A DNA stretch of 48,873 nucleotides from Streptomyces sp. GKU 895 (GTDB lineage: Bacteria; Actinomycetota; Actinomycetes; Streptomycetales; Streptomycetaceae). The stretch lies in contig MWJO01000059.1 of NCBI GenBank assembly GCA_002027195.1, positions 1 to 48,873 on the forward strand. Direction: 5' to 3'. The notes beneath the pieces are model-generated. The model did not search any database, was not told the DNA's origin, and saw only the letters and a program-made list of their open reading frames with translations. This document shows, piece by piece, positions 8,511 through 17,070 of this stretch (within the stretch, counting starts at the first letter, position 1; every line of letters begins with the position of its first letter). Made by a program: the position numbers and the translations under genes.

Positions 8511-8554
8511 CCCGGGGGCGTACGGATTCCCGTCAGGCAGGTAGGTTCTGAGCC

Positions 8555-8911
8555 GTGAGCGCCAACAGAAACGACCACAGCGACCAGCACGACAAGCTGC
8601 CCATCCGGATGCTGCACGACCGTGTGCTCGTGCGGCAGGACACCGGGGAGGGCGAGCGGCGTTCCGGGGGCGGCATCCTCATCCCCGCCACCGCGGCCGT
8701 CGGGCGGCGGCTGGCGTGGGCCGATGTCGTCGCGGTCGGGCAGAACGTACGGACCGTCGAGCCGGGGGACCGGGTTCTCTACGACCCGGAGGACCGCGCC
8801 GAGGTGGAGGTGCGTGGTGTCGCCTATGTGCTGATGCGGGAGCGTGATCTGCACGCGGTGGCCGCGGACCGGTTCGAAGGGTCCGAGGACTCGACCGGGC
8901 TGTACCTCTGA
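8555..8911 (+). CDS. GroES-like co-chaperonin family protein
   Basis: A 118-residue protein with the GroES fold: MLHDRVLVRQD, a mobile-loop region with RRSGGGILIPATA, VVAVGQNVRTVEPGDRVLYD and the C-terminal YVLMRERDLHAV. It is longer than classical GroES because of an N-terminal polar extension (NRNDHSDQHDK) and a short acidic tail. No groEL is adjacent, so it is a second, stand-alone copy rather than the main groES. GTG 8555 is the only reasonable start. A strong terminator follows. Confidence 0.85.
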   Translation: MSANRNDHSDQHDKLPIRMLHDRVLVRQDTGEGERRSGGGILIPATAAVGRRLAWADVVAVGQNVRTVEPGDRVLYDPEDRAEVEVRGVAYVLMRERDLHAVAADRFEGSEDSTGLYL

Positions 8912-8922
8912 ATCAACGGCCG

Positions 8923-8957
8923 AAAGGGGCTGGTGACCATCGTCACCAGCCCCTTTT
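8923..8957 (+). terminator. Strong intrinsic terminator after the GroES-like gene
   Basis: A 15-bp perfect stem, 8923-8937 with 8942-8956, loop CATC, ending in TTTT. This is the clearest Rho-independent terminator in the window. Confidence 0.88.
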
Positions 8958-8986
8958 GCCGTCTCTTTGCTACCTTTGAAGGACCC

Positions 8987-9045
8987 GCCCGACGAGACGC
9001 GCCGTACCGGGACAGGCCCTTCGCGGGCTTACGACAAGACGACGC
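8987..9045 (+). promoter_or_regulatory. Guanidine-III (ykkC-III/PK) riboswitch
   Basis: The segment reads CCGACGAGACGCGCCGTACC, then GGGACAGG, a small UUCG-type hairpin insert (9016-9030), then ACGACAAGACGACGC. As I recall it, the Thermobifida fusca guanidine-III aptamer has the same blocks: CCGGACGAG, GCGCCGUACC, GGUCAGGACAAGAC and GGCGC. P1 can form from CCCG (8988-8991) with CGGG (9008-9011), and the pseudoknot from GCGCCGT (8999-9005) with ACGACGC (9039-9045), with one C-A mismatch. It lies 33 bases upstream of a guanidinium-exporter start and includes no ORF, as expected for translational control. Confidence 0.85.
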
Positions 9046-9078
9046 ACCCCCGTTCAGCAACTTCCGGAGGTGCCTGTC

Positions 9079-9399
9079 ATGGCCTGGGTTCTGCTCGTCG
9101 TCGCCGGTCTGCTCGAGGTCGGCTGGTCGATCGGCATGAAGTACACCGACGGTTTCACCCGGCTCGTGCCGTCCGTGTTCACCGGCGCCGGGATCGTCGC
9201 GAGCATGCTGCTGCTGTCGTACGCCACGCGTTCCCTCCCCATCGGCACCGCCTACGGCGTGTGGGTCGGGATCGGCGCGGCCGGGGCGGCGGTGCTCGGC
9301 ATGGTGGTGCTGGGGGAGCCGGCCACCGCCGCCCGGATCTTCTTCGTCTGTCTGCTGCTGGTCGCCGTGGTCGGCCTGAAGGCCACCAGCGGCCACTAG
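9079..9399 (+). CDS. gdx: SMR-family guanidinium exporter (Gdx/SugE)
   Basis: A 106-residue, four-helix small multidrug resistance protein. The coupling glutamate is in LLEVGWSIGMKYTDGFTR (about residue 13), and helix 3/4 has GTAYGVWVGIGAAGAAVLGM. In the SMR family the SugE/Gdx branch exports guanidinium in exchange for protons. A guanidine-III riboswitch directly upstream supports this branch over Qac-type drug exporters. ATG 9079 was chosen with CCGGAGG 9 bases upstream; the in-frame GTG at 9070 overlaps that site. Confidence 0.93.
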   Translation: MAWVLLVVAGLLEVGWSIGMKYTDGFTRLVPSVFTGAGIVASMLLLSYATRSLPIGTAYGVWVGIGAAGAAVLGMVVLGEPATAARIFFVCLLLVAVVGLKATSGH

Positions 9400-9432
9400 G
9401 CCTACGACAGACCTACGACAGACCTACGACAG
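9400..9432. repeat. Three copies of an 11-bp direct repeat after gdx
   Basis: ACCTACGACAG (first copy begins with G) occurs at 9400-9410, 9411-9421 and 9422-9432, in the 43-base gap between the convergent gdx and PBP genes. No function is apparent. Confidence 0.7.
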
Positions 9433-9442
9433 ACCTCCGTCG

Positions 9443-11734
9443 CTATCCCGTCTTGCCCGGCGGTCCCGCCGTCGTGCCGGTCGTCGTCGTCCCGCCGTCC
9501 GCCGTGCCGCCGTCGGCCGTTCCGCCGTCCGTCGTGCCACCGGTGGTGCCGCCGTCCGTCGTGCCGCCGCCGGTCGTCGTGTCGCCGCCCGTCGTGCCGC
9601 CGTCCGTCTGGCCCCGGGTGTCCTGGCCGCCGTCGGTCGTGCCGCCGTCGTCCTGGCCCGGCGTCTCCTCGGGGGTCTCGGAGGTCGGCTCCTGGGTCGG
9701 GGCCTGGACGACGTCGGCGCCCTCCTGGAGTTCCAGGTCGAACTCGGTGGCGGGCTTGCCCTTCAGGGCGCGCTGGGTGAAGTCGGCCCAGATCTCCGCG
9801 GGTGCGCCGCCGCCGTTGACCCGCTGGAGGCCCATCGCGCCGTACAGCGATTTGTGCGCTGCGGTCTGCGGGTCCTGGCCCATCACCGCGACGACCGTGG
9901 CGAGGTCGGGGGTGTAGCCGGCGAACCAGGCGGCCTGGTCCTCCTCGGCGGTGCCGGTCTTGCCGGCCGCCGGGCGGCCCGCGGCCTGCGCGGCGGTGGC
10001 GGTGCCGTTCTCGACGACGCTCTGCAGGACCGAGGTGGTCGTGTCCGCGGCCTCGCGGCTGACGACCTGGGAGGTCTTGCGGTCCGGCAGTTCCACGACG
10101 TCCTTGCCGTCCCGCGTGATCGACTTGATCATCGTGTACGTGCCGTGCTTGCCGTGGTTGGCGAGCGTCGCGTACGCCTCCGCCATGTCGAGGACGCTGG
10201 CCCGGGCGACACCGAGGGCGATCGACGGGTAGGCGTTCAGCTCGGGGGTGCTGGAAGGCAGGCCGAGGTCGACCGCGGTCTGCTTGACCTTGTCGGGGCC
10301 GACGTCGACGGCCATCTGCGCGTACACCGAGTTCACCGACTTGTCGGTGGCGGTGCGCACGGTGATGTTGCCGTACGACACGTCGTCCTCGTTGGCCGGG
10401 GCGTAGGCGCCGCCGGTCCAGCCTTCCACGGGGCGCTTGTTGGTGCCGTCGTAGTAGGTGTTGGGCGTGATGGTCCGGCCGTCCTGGGTCGTCGAGTCGT
10501 TCTCGACGGCGGAGGTGAAGACGAACGGCTTGAAGGTGGATCCGACCTGGAAGTCCTGGCGGGTGGCGTTGTTCGTGTACTGCTTGACGTAGTCGATGCC
10601 GCCGTACATCGCCACGACCTGCCCGGTCTTGGGGTCGACGGCGGCGCCGCCCGCGCGGACGTACGTGTCGACCTTGCGGTTCTTCTTGTCGAGCTTGTCC
10701 ATCAACTTCTTGTTGACGGCGGCGACGAAGTCGTCCTGCTTGTTCTTCTGGATGGTGGTGGTGATGCGGTAGCCGCCGGCGTCCAGCTCGTCGGCGCTGA
10801 GGATCTTGTTGTCGCTCAGGTAGTCGTTGACGGCGTTGACGAGGTAGCCGCGCTGCCCGGACATGCCGGTGGAGACGGTGGCCTCCTTCGGCATCGGGAA
10901 CTTCAGGCCGGTCCGCTCGGACTCGGCGAGCCAGCCCTCCTTGACCATGCCGTCCAGCACGTAGTTCCAGCGGGCCAGGGCGGCCGGCTTGTTCTCCGGG
11001 TGGGCGACGACGTCGTACTCGCTGGGCGCGTTGAGCAGGGCGGCGAGGTAGGCGCCCTGGGCGGGGCTCAGGTCGGTGGCGTCCTTGCCGTAGTAGGCCT
11101 GGGCGGCGGCCTGGATGCCGTACGAGTTGCGGCCGAAGAAGCTGGTGTTGAGGTAGCCCTCCAGGATCTGGTCCTTGGACTCCGTGCGGTCCAGCTTGAT
11201 GGAGATGAAGAACTCCTTCACCTTGCGGGTGACGGTCTGCTCCTGGGCGAGGTAGTAGTTCTTCACGTACTGCTGGGTGATCGTCGAGCCGGACTGCTTG
11301 CCCTTGCCGGTCGCGGTGTTCCAGCCGGCGCGCAGCATCGCCTTGGGGTCGATCGCGGACTCGGAGTAGAAGTCGCGGTCCTCGGCGGCCAGGACGGCGT
11401 GCTGGGCGGCCTTGGAGACCTGGGCGAGGGTGACGTTCTCCCGGTTGACGTCGCCGTCGCGGGCGAGCTGGCTGCCGTCGGCGTAGAGGTAGACGTTGGA
11501 CTGCTTGGTGGCGAGGGCGTTGGCGGGCGGGATCTTCACCAGGGAGTAGCCGAGGAAGAACAGGCCGATCAGCAGCAGTATCCCGACGACGAAGGTGCCG
11601 AGCACCATGCGCCAGGTCGGGATCAGCCGCCGCCAGCCGGTGCGCTTGGGCCGCTTGGGCTTCTTCGTGCCCCCGTCGGGGTCTCTGGGCGCCCAGCCCT
11701 CGGTCGGCTGCTGCGGCTGCGGCTCGTCGCTCAT
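9443..11734 (-). CDS. Class A penicillin-binding protein (transglycosylase/transpeptidase)
   Basis: A 763-residue bifunctional peptidoglycan synthase. Order: a cytoplasmic polar tail rich in Pro, Lys and Arg; one transmembrane helix (VLGTFVVGILLLIGLFFLGY); the GT51 domain with AAEDRDFYSESAIDPKAMLR and GSTITQQYVKNYYL; the transpeptidase domain with the nucleophile motif STFK (GSTFKPFVF), SVN and KTGT (AAGKTGTAEEDQAAWF); and a low-complexity C-terminal tail of about 65 residues made of Gly, Thr and Asp. ATG 11734 (MSDEPQPQQP) has AGGAG upstream; an earlier ATG (MTHNQRKRD) and the full open frame to 11866 are alternatives. The tail DNA (9470-9660) is an imperfect GCCGTC-type repeat. Confidence 0.93.
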   Translation of the reverse strand: MSDEPQPQQPTEGWAPRDPDGGTKKPKRPKRTGWRRLIPTWRMVLGTFVVGILLLIGLFFLGYSLVKIPPANALATKQSNVYLYADGSQLARDGDVNRENVTLAQVSKAAQHAVLAAEDRDFYSESAIDPKAMLRAGWNTATGKGKQSGSTITQQYVKNYYLAQEQTVTRKVKEFFISIKLDRTESKDQILEGYLNTSFFGRNSYGIQAAAQAYYGKDATDLSPAQGAYLAALLNAPSEYDVVAHPENKPAALARWNYVLDGMVKEGWLAESERTGLKFPMPKEATVSTGMSGQRGYLVNAVNDYLSDNKILSADELDAGGYRITTTIQKNKQDDFVAAVNKKLMDKLDKKNRKVDTYVRAGGAAVDPKTGQVVAMYGGIDYVKQYTNNATRQDFQVGSTFKPFVFTSAVENDSTTQDGRTITPNTYYDGTNKRPVEGWTGGAYAPANEDDVSYGNITVRTATDKSVNSVYAQMAVDVGPDKVKQTAVDLGLPSSTPELNAYPSIALGVARASVLDMAEAYATLANHGKHGTYTMIKSITRDGKDVVELPDRKTSQVVSREAADTTTSVLQSVVENGTATAAQAAGRPAAGKTGTAEEDQAAWFAGYTPDLATVVAVMGQDPQTAAHKSLYGAMGLQRVNGGGAPAEIWADFTQRALKGKPATEFDLELQEGADVVQAPTQEPTSETPEETPGQDDGGTTDGGQDTRGQTDGGTTGGDTTTGGGTTDGGTTGGTTDGGTADGGTADGGTTTTGTTAGPPGKTG

Positions 11735-11953
11735 GTCGTGCACGGACTCCTGTTGCGTGTCTCTTTTGCGCTGGTTGTGCGTCATGCGCCGTCGTGCGCC
11801 TCGTACGCCTTCTGCGTCCCCAGATGAAGACTGTCGCACCGCGCGTTCCGTTGCGGTTCGCGGCACGCTTCCGGGCCGAAAAAGGCGTGGCGTACGTCAC
11901 CACCTGCGGACTAGGCTCCTGCGCTTCGGTGCCTGGCGCGGGCGAGGAGGGCT

Positions 11954-12760
11954 GTGGATGTGGATTCGGGGCGGTTGTACCTCGCCGTAGGGGTGGGCGG
12001 ATTCAGACGGTACGCGACGTATCGGGCGGCGACGGCGGCCGGGATCTTCACCAACACGGTCTTCGGACTGATCCTCGTCTACACGTACACCGCCCTCTGG
12101 GACGAACGGCCGCAACTGGGCGGGTACGACCTCGCGCAGGCCGTCACCTATGTGTGGGTGGGCCAGTCGCTGTTCAAGACGCTCGCCAACGGGGGCGGGG
12201 GTGTCGAGGGCGAGCTCATGGAGCGTATCCGCACCGGGGACATCGCCGTCGACCTGTACCGGCCCGCGGACCTCCAACTGTGGTGGCTGGCGGCCGACTT
12301 GGGCCGCTCGTTCTTCGAGCTGCTCGCGCGCGGTGTGCCGCCCTTCGTGCTGGGCGCGCTGATTTTCGACCTGGCGCTGCCCACGGACGTGCTGACGTGG
12401 CTGGCGTTCCTGATCGCGGTGGTGCTGGCGATGCTGGTCAGCTTCGGCATCCGGTACCTGATCGCGCTGAGCGCGTTCTGGCTCCTGGACGGCACCGGGG
12501 TGGCGCAGATGGTGATGTTCGTCGGCTGGTTCTGCTCGGGGATGATCCTGCCGCTCAACGTGTTCCCGGGGCTGCTCGGCGAGGTCGTACGGGCTCTGCC
12601 GTGGTCGGCGCTGCTGCAGGCGCCCGCGGACGTGCTGCTCGGCGAGGCCGATCCGCTCGGCACGTACGCCTTCCAGGCGGTGTGGGCGGTGCTGCTGCTG
12701 GCGGCAGGCAGGGCGGTGCAGGGGATGGCGACGCGGCGGGTGGTGGTGCAGGGTGGCTGA
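11954..12760 (+). CDS. ABC-2 type exporter permease (first subunit)
   Basis: A 268-residue six-helix membrane protein of the ABC-2 superfamily (COG4587-like). It has the typical pattern of an N-terminal cytoplasmic segment (GGFRRYATYRAATAAGIF), then VTYVWVGQSLFKTL, an RIRTGDIAVDLYRPADLQ loop, and C-terminal hydrophobic helices. GTG 11954 follows GAGGAGGG. It is the first of three genes in an operon, permease-permease-ATPase, resembling exporters of unknown cargo found throughout actinobacteria. Confidence 0.85.
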   Translation: MDVDSGRLYLAVGVGGFRRYATYRAATAAGIFTNTVFGLILVYTYTALWDERPQLGGYDLAQAVTYVWVGQSLFKTLANGGGGVEGELMERIRTGDIAVDLYRPADLQLWWLAADLGRSFFELLARGVPPFVLGALIFDLALPTDVLTWLAFLIAVVLAMLVSFGIRYLIALSAFWLLDGTGVAQMVMFVGWFCSGMILPLNVFPGLLGEVVRALPWSALLQAPADVLLGEADPLGTYAFQAVWAVLLLAAGRAVQGMATRRVVVQGG

Positions 12761-12817
12761 CACGGTCCGCGGTCCGTCGGGACCGACCGGGAGTCCGGTT
12801 CCGCCGGGACCAACCGG

Positions 12818-13621
12818 GTGCTGGACGGAGTCCGCACCTACCGCATGATCGCGGCCATGTGGATCCGCTCCACGATGACCTACCGCGCCTCCTTCGTCAT
12901 GACCACGCTGGGCAACTTCACGGCGACCGCGTTCGACTTCGTGGCGATCCTGCTGATGTTCTCCCGCGTCGACGCCCTCGGCGGCTACGCGCTCCCCGAG
13001 ATCGCCTTCCTCTACGGCCTGTCCAGCGTGGCCTTCGGTCTGGCCGACCTCGGCCTCGGCTCGATGGAGCGGCTGGGGCGGCGGGTGCGCGACGGCACGC
13101 TGGACACGCTGCTGGTGCGCCCGGCGCCGGTGCTGGCGCAGATGGCCGCGGACCAGTTCGGGCTGCGCCGCCTCGGCCGGGTCACCCAGGGCACGATGGT
13201 CCTGGTCTACGCGCTGGCCACGGTCGACATCGACTGGACGCCGCTGAAGCTGCTGCTGATGCCGGTGATGATCCTCAGCGGCGCCGGGATCTTCGCCGCG
13301 GTGTTCGTCGCGGGCGCCGCCTTCCAGTTCGTCGCCAAGGACGCCTCCGAGGTGCAGAACGCCTTCACGTACGGCGGGACGACGCTGCTGCAGTACCCGC
13401 CGACGGTGTTCGCGACGGAGCTGGTGCGCGGGGTGACGTTCGTGCTGCCGCTGTCCTTCGTCAACTGGCTGCCGGCCACCTATGTGTTGGGGCGGCCGAT
13501 CCCGCTCGGGCTGCCGCAGTGGGTTGCGTTCCTGTCGCCGCTGGTGGCGGCGGGGTGCTGTGCGCTGGCCGGGCTGGCCTGGCGGGCGGGACTCAGGTCG
13601 TATCGGAGCACGGGGAGTTGA
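12818..13621 (+). CDS. ABC-2 type exporter permease (second subunit)
   Basis: A 267-residue membrane protein paired with the previous permease (COG3694-like): TYRMIAAMWIRSTMTYRASF, ALPEIAFLYGLSSVAFGLAD, RRVRDGTLDTLLVRPAPVL, and C-terminal helices ending WRAGLRSYRS. GTG 12818 is the outermost start; ATG 12845 is possible and neither has a strong ribosome binding site. The stop lies 6 bases before the ATPase start, indicating one transcript. Confidence 0.85.
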   Translation: MLDGVRTYRMIAAMWIRSTMTYRASFVMTTLGNFTATAFDFVAILLMFSRVDALGGYALPEIAFLYGLSSVAFGLADLGLGSMERLGRRVRDGTLDTLLVRPAPVLAQMAADQFGLRRLGRVTQGTMVLVYALATVDIDWTPLKLLLMPVMILSGAGIFAAVFVAGAAFQFVAKDASEVQNAFTYGGTTLLQYPPTVFATELVRGVTFVLPLSFVNWLPATYVLGRPIPLGLPQWVAFLSPLVAAGCCALAGLAWRAGLRSYRSTGS

Positions 13622-13627
13622 GGGCGG

Positions 13628-14633
13628 ATGGCTGAGGACATGGGCGAAGGGTTCATCGAACTCGACCGGGTCGAGAAGGTCTTCGAGGTGCGCAAGAAGA
13701 CCGGCTTCATGAAACGCGAGCGCAGGGAGGTACGGGCCGTCGACTCGATCTCCTTCCGGGTGACGCGCGGCGAGATGGTCGGCTACATCGGCCCGAACGG
13801 CGCCGGCAAGTCCACCACCATCAAGATGCTCACCGGCATCCTCGCCCCGAGCGGCGGCAGCCTGCGCGTGGCCGGCATCGACCCGTCCCGCGAGCGGCAC
13901 CGCCTCGCCCATCGCATCGGCGTGGTCTTCGGGCAGCGCACCACTCTGTGGTGGGACCTCCCGCTGATCGACTCGTACAAGCTGATGCACCGCATGTACC
14001 GCATCCCCGACGCCCGTTACCGCGAGAACCTCGACGCTCGTCGAACTCCTGGACCTGGAAGACCTGTTGGACGTGCCCGTCCGCCAGCTCTCCCTCGGCC
14101 AGCGGATGCGCGGCGACATCGCGGCCGCCCTGCTGCACGACCCGGACGTCCTCTACCTCGACGAGCCGACCATCGGGCTCGACGTCATCTCCAAGTCCCG
14201 GGTACGGGAGTTCCTGCGCGAGGTGAACGCCGAGCGCGGCACCACGGTCCTGCTCACCACCCATGACCTCCAGGACATCGAGCAGCTCTGCTCCCGGGTG
14301 ATGGTCATCGACCACGGCCGGCTGATGTACGACGGTCCGCTCGCCGGGCTGCACGAGGCGGGTGAGAGCGAGCGGACGCTGGTGGTGGACCTGGAGCGGG
14401 AGCTGCCGCCGATCGAGGTCCCCGAGGCGCGGGTGGTGAAGGTGGAGGGCCCGCGGCAGTGGCTGGCGTTCCCGGCGGGGACCTCGGCGGCGCCGCTGGT
14501 GGCGCGGATCGCGGCGGAGTACCCGCTGGTGGACCTGTCGGTGCGGGAGCCGGACATCGAGGCCGTGATCGCCAAGATGCTGCATTCATTGGGGGACACC
14601 CCCAAACCCCCGTCAGAGAAGGCCACCGCATAG
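13628..14633 (+). pseudogene. ABC exporter ATP-binding protein, frameshifted
   Basis: About 335 residues. The first part (frame of 13628) holds the Walker A motif GPNGAGKSTTIKML and the Q-loop region VVFGQRTTLWWDLPLIDSYK. The second (frame of 14067) holds the signature LSLGQRMRGDIA, Walker B DVLYLDEPTIGLD and the H-loop TTHDLQDIEQL. After ENLD the frame breaks: a single G at 14036 lies between GAC and CTCGTCGAACTC, where the family has Asp-Arg-Leu, so two bases appear to be missing. Both halves are perfectly conserved apart from this, so a sequence error is more likely than decay. It would drive the two permeases upstream. Confidence 0.85.
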
Positions 14634-14665
14634 TGCCCGGCGCCCGGAACTCGTAGGCTGAGGAC

Positions 14666-15536
14666 ATGACGGACGCCGTGCCTTCCGAGGGGACGCCCAC
14701 GCCCCCCCAGGCCCTCTGCCCCGGAACTCCGTGCAGCCGACGCCGACCGTGAGCGCGTCGCCGAGATCCTGCGGGACGCCCTCGCCGAAGGGCGCCTGGA
14801 CATGGAGGAGTTCGAGGAGCGGCTGGAGGCGACGTACAAGGCGCGGACGTACGGCGAGCTGACGCCGATCACCCGCGACCTGCCGGCCGCGCCCGGCGCC
14901 GTCCCGGCGGTGAACCTGGCCAAGGATCCGGTGGCGGACGGGAGTTGGGCCTCGCGGGTGACCGGCGGCGAGGGCTCGTCGACCTGGGCGGTGGCGATCC
15001 TGTCCGGGTTCCAGCGCAAGGGCCGCTGGACCGTGCCCAAGCGCTTCAACTGCTTCGCCTTCTGGGGCGGCGGTGAGATCGACCTGCGCGAGGCGAACTT
15101 CGCGGACCGCGAGGTCGAGATCAACTGCGTGGCCGTCATGGGCGGCGTGAACGTGATCGTGCCGCCCGGTGTCGAGGTCGTCGTCCGCGGGATCGGCATC
15201 ATGGGCGGCTTCGACCACCGCGAGGAGGGCGTGCCCGGCGACCCGGGCGGCCCGCGTGTGATCGTGACCGGGTTCGCCTTCTGGGGCGGGGTCGGCGTCG
15301 AGCGGAAGCTGACCCGGGCGGAGCGGCAGGCGCTGAAGGAGGAGCGGCGCCGGCAGAAGCTGGACCGCAAGGAGTCGAGGCGCGAGCTGCACGCCTCCTG
15401 GCGCGAGGACGTCGAGGACGCGCACCGCCGCATGACGGACCGGCACCACGACCTGATGCGGGGCCGCAGCGACCGCCACCGCGACAGGCGCGACCGCCGG
15501 GATCGCCGCGACCGGTACGACCGGTACGAGGACTAG
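14666..15536 (+). CDS. DUF1707/LiaF-like cell-envelope protein (N-terminus out of frame)
   Basis: ATG 14666 reads MTDAVPSEGTPTPP. The DUF1707 domain (LRAADADRERVAEILRDALA, then RLDMEEFEERL) and the rest lie in another frame, open from before 14727 to 15536. The shift falls in a run of seven Cs (14702-14708); six would restore one frame, giving about 290 residues. After DUF1707 come CFAFWGGGEIDLREANF and VMGGVNVIVPPGVEV, the beta-helical repeats of the LiaF C-terminal type, then a highly charged Lys/Arg-rich tail ending in RDRRDRRDRYDRYED. Probably an envelope-stress-related surface protein. If the run is real, translation would have to start at the internal ATG 14802. Confidence 0.8.
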
Positions 15537-15545
15537 CGCCTGTCC

Positions 15546-16883
15546 CTAGAGCTCCGCCGGAGCCGCCCCCTTCAGGTCCTCCAGGTCGAAGACCTCCGCC
15601 ATCCGCGCGTACCCCTTGTCGCTCGGGTGGAGATGGTCGCCCGAGTCGTAGTCCGAGCGCAGCCGGCGCGGGTTGTACGGGTCGCGCAGCGCCTCGTCGA
15701 AGTCGACGACGGCGTCGTACACCTTGCCGTCCCGGATCGCGGCGTTGATCTGCTGCCGCACACCCTCCCGGGCGTCCGTGTACCCGCGGTGGCCCTGGAA
15801 GGGCATCAGCGTGGCCCCGACGACCTTGATCCCGCGGGCGTGGGCCTGCCGGACCAGGGTGCGCAGGCCGTCCAGGACCTTCTGCGGGTCGGCGAGCTTC
15901 GGGTTGCGCAGGATGTCGTTGATGCCGAGGTCGATGACGACGACCTTCACGTTCGTACGGGAGAGGACGTCACGGCCGAAGCGTCCGAGCCCGCTCTGGT
16001 TGTCGGCGGGGCGGCCGGGGCCGTTGGCGAGGACCTGGTTGCCGCTGATGCCCTGGTTGACGACGCTGTAGCGGGGCAGGTCGCGGCCGGCCTCGATCGC
16101 GGTGCGCAGCCGCTCCGAAAGGACGTCCGTCCAGCGGTGGTCGGCGCCCTCGGTGGAGGTGATGCCGTCGGTGAGGGAGTCGCCGAGCACGACGACGGTG
16201 CCGTCGGACTCGTTGCTCAGCACGTCCAGCGCGGTGAGGTAGCGCCAGTACGGCGTCTGCTCCGCGTACCCCGTGCCGGTGGTGTCCTCGGTGAGGTCGC
16301 CGTCGGCGACGTACGAGATCTGCCGGGCGTGCGGGTGGTAGGTGACCGGTCCGGACGGGACGGGCGAGTACGTGGTGACCAGGACGTCGCTGCCGTGCGC
16401 GACGGTGATGCCGACCGCGTCGCTCATCACCTGGCCGCCCGCCGGGACGACGACGGAGGTGTTGCCGCCGAAGGTGAGGCGCCGCATGGTGCCGACCGCC
16501 GCGGCGGCGGAGTCGTCGGCCGCCGCGAGGGCGATCGAGGCGTGGGTGATGGTCAGCGGTGACTGGCCGTAGAGATTGGACAGCGTGATACGGGCACTCG
16601 TACCGCCGACGGACGCGTGCACCACGTTGCGCACGGAGCGGCCCGCCATGCCCTCGGTCTCGGTGCCGGGTTCGGCGCCGGCCGGGGAGGCGGACCAGGC
16701 GCCCACCCAGCTGCCGGTGGAGGCCGGGGCGGCGTTGCGAGGGGCCGGGGCCCCTGCGGCCCGCTGCCGGGGGCTCGTGGCGCTGCCGTCGTCGGCGGCG
16801 ACACCGACGTAGATGGCGCCGGACACGGCCACGATCAGGGCGATGATCGCCGAAAGCAGGGCATAACCATGTCTTCTGGTCAT
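15546..16883 (-). CDS. Secreted SGNH/GDSL-family hydrolase
   Basis: A 445-residue exported esterase/lipase-like protein. An N-terminal signal segment (YALLSAIIALIVAVSGAIYV) is followed by a beta domain starting at GSWVGAWSASPAG. The SGNH catalytic domain has block I VVVLGDSLTDG with the nucleophile Ser, block III NQGISGNQVL, an IDLGINDIL block, and block V DHLHPSDKGY with the Asp-His pair. Such Streptomyces proteins resemble GDSL esterases acting on acylated polysaccharides, but the substrate is not known. It is convergent with the DUF1707 gene, 9 bases apart, and divergent from DUF445. Confidence 0.93.
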   Translation of the reverse strand: MTRRHGYALLSAIIALIVAVSGAIYVGVAADDGSATSPRQRAAGAPAPRNAAPASTGSWVGAWSASPAGAEPGTETEGMAGRSVRNVVHASVGGTSARITLSNLYGQSPLTITHASIALAAADDSAAAAVGTMRRLTFGGNTSVVVPAGGQVMSDAVGITVAHGSDVLVTTYSPVPSGPVTYHPHARQISYVADGDLTEDTTGTGYAEQTPYWRYLTALDVLSNESDGTVVVLGDSLTDGITSTEGADHRWTDVLSERLRTAIEAGRDLPRYSVVNQGISGNQVLANGPGRPADNQSGLGRFGRDVLSRTNVKVVVIDLGINDILRNPKLADPQKVLDGLRTLVRQAHARGIKVVGATLMPFQGHRGYTDAREGVRQQINAAIRDGKVYDAVVDFDEALRDPYNPRRLRSDYDSGDHLHPSDKGYARMAEVFDLEDLKGAAPAEL

Positions 16884-16931
16884 GCGGTGCGGGTCTCCTC
16901 GGACGGATGGGAGCCCGAGGCTCCGATGTGA

Positions 16932-16957
16932 TCACCTCATGATGCGTCATGAGGTGA
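16932..16957. promoter_or_regulatory. Perfect 11-bp inverted repeat, candidate operator
   Basis: TCACCTCATGA (16932-16942), spacer TGCG, TCATGAGGTGA (16947-16957). It lies in the divergent region, 48 bases upstream of the SGNH hydrolase and about 114 upstream of the DUF445 gene. Two-fold symmetry with a 4-base spacer suits a dimeric repressor; no U tract follows, so it is unlikely to be a terminator. Confidence 0.55.
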
Positions 16958-17070
16958 GGGGTGACGGTACTGGACCCCCCATTGGGCCACCGGAGTTCGG
17001 AACTGAGCTCCCCCCTCCGACAGACGCCGGGAACTCCTGTTCCGTTCCAGGAGTCGGTCAGGAAGGGACA

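Noticed and set aside
9470..9660. Tandem GCCGTC-type repeats as a possible CRISPR array
   Set aside because: Repeats are short, contiguous, without spacers, and encode the Gly/Thr tail of the PBP.
9402..11903. An 833-codon minus-strand frame overlapping the PBP gene
   Set aside because: Arg-rich out-of-frame translation of the PBP sequence; the PBP frame has all catalytic motifs.
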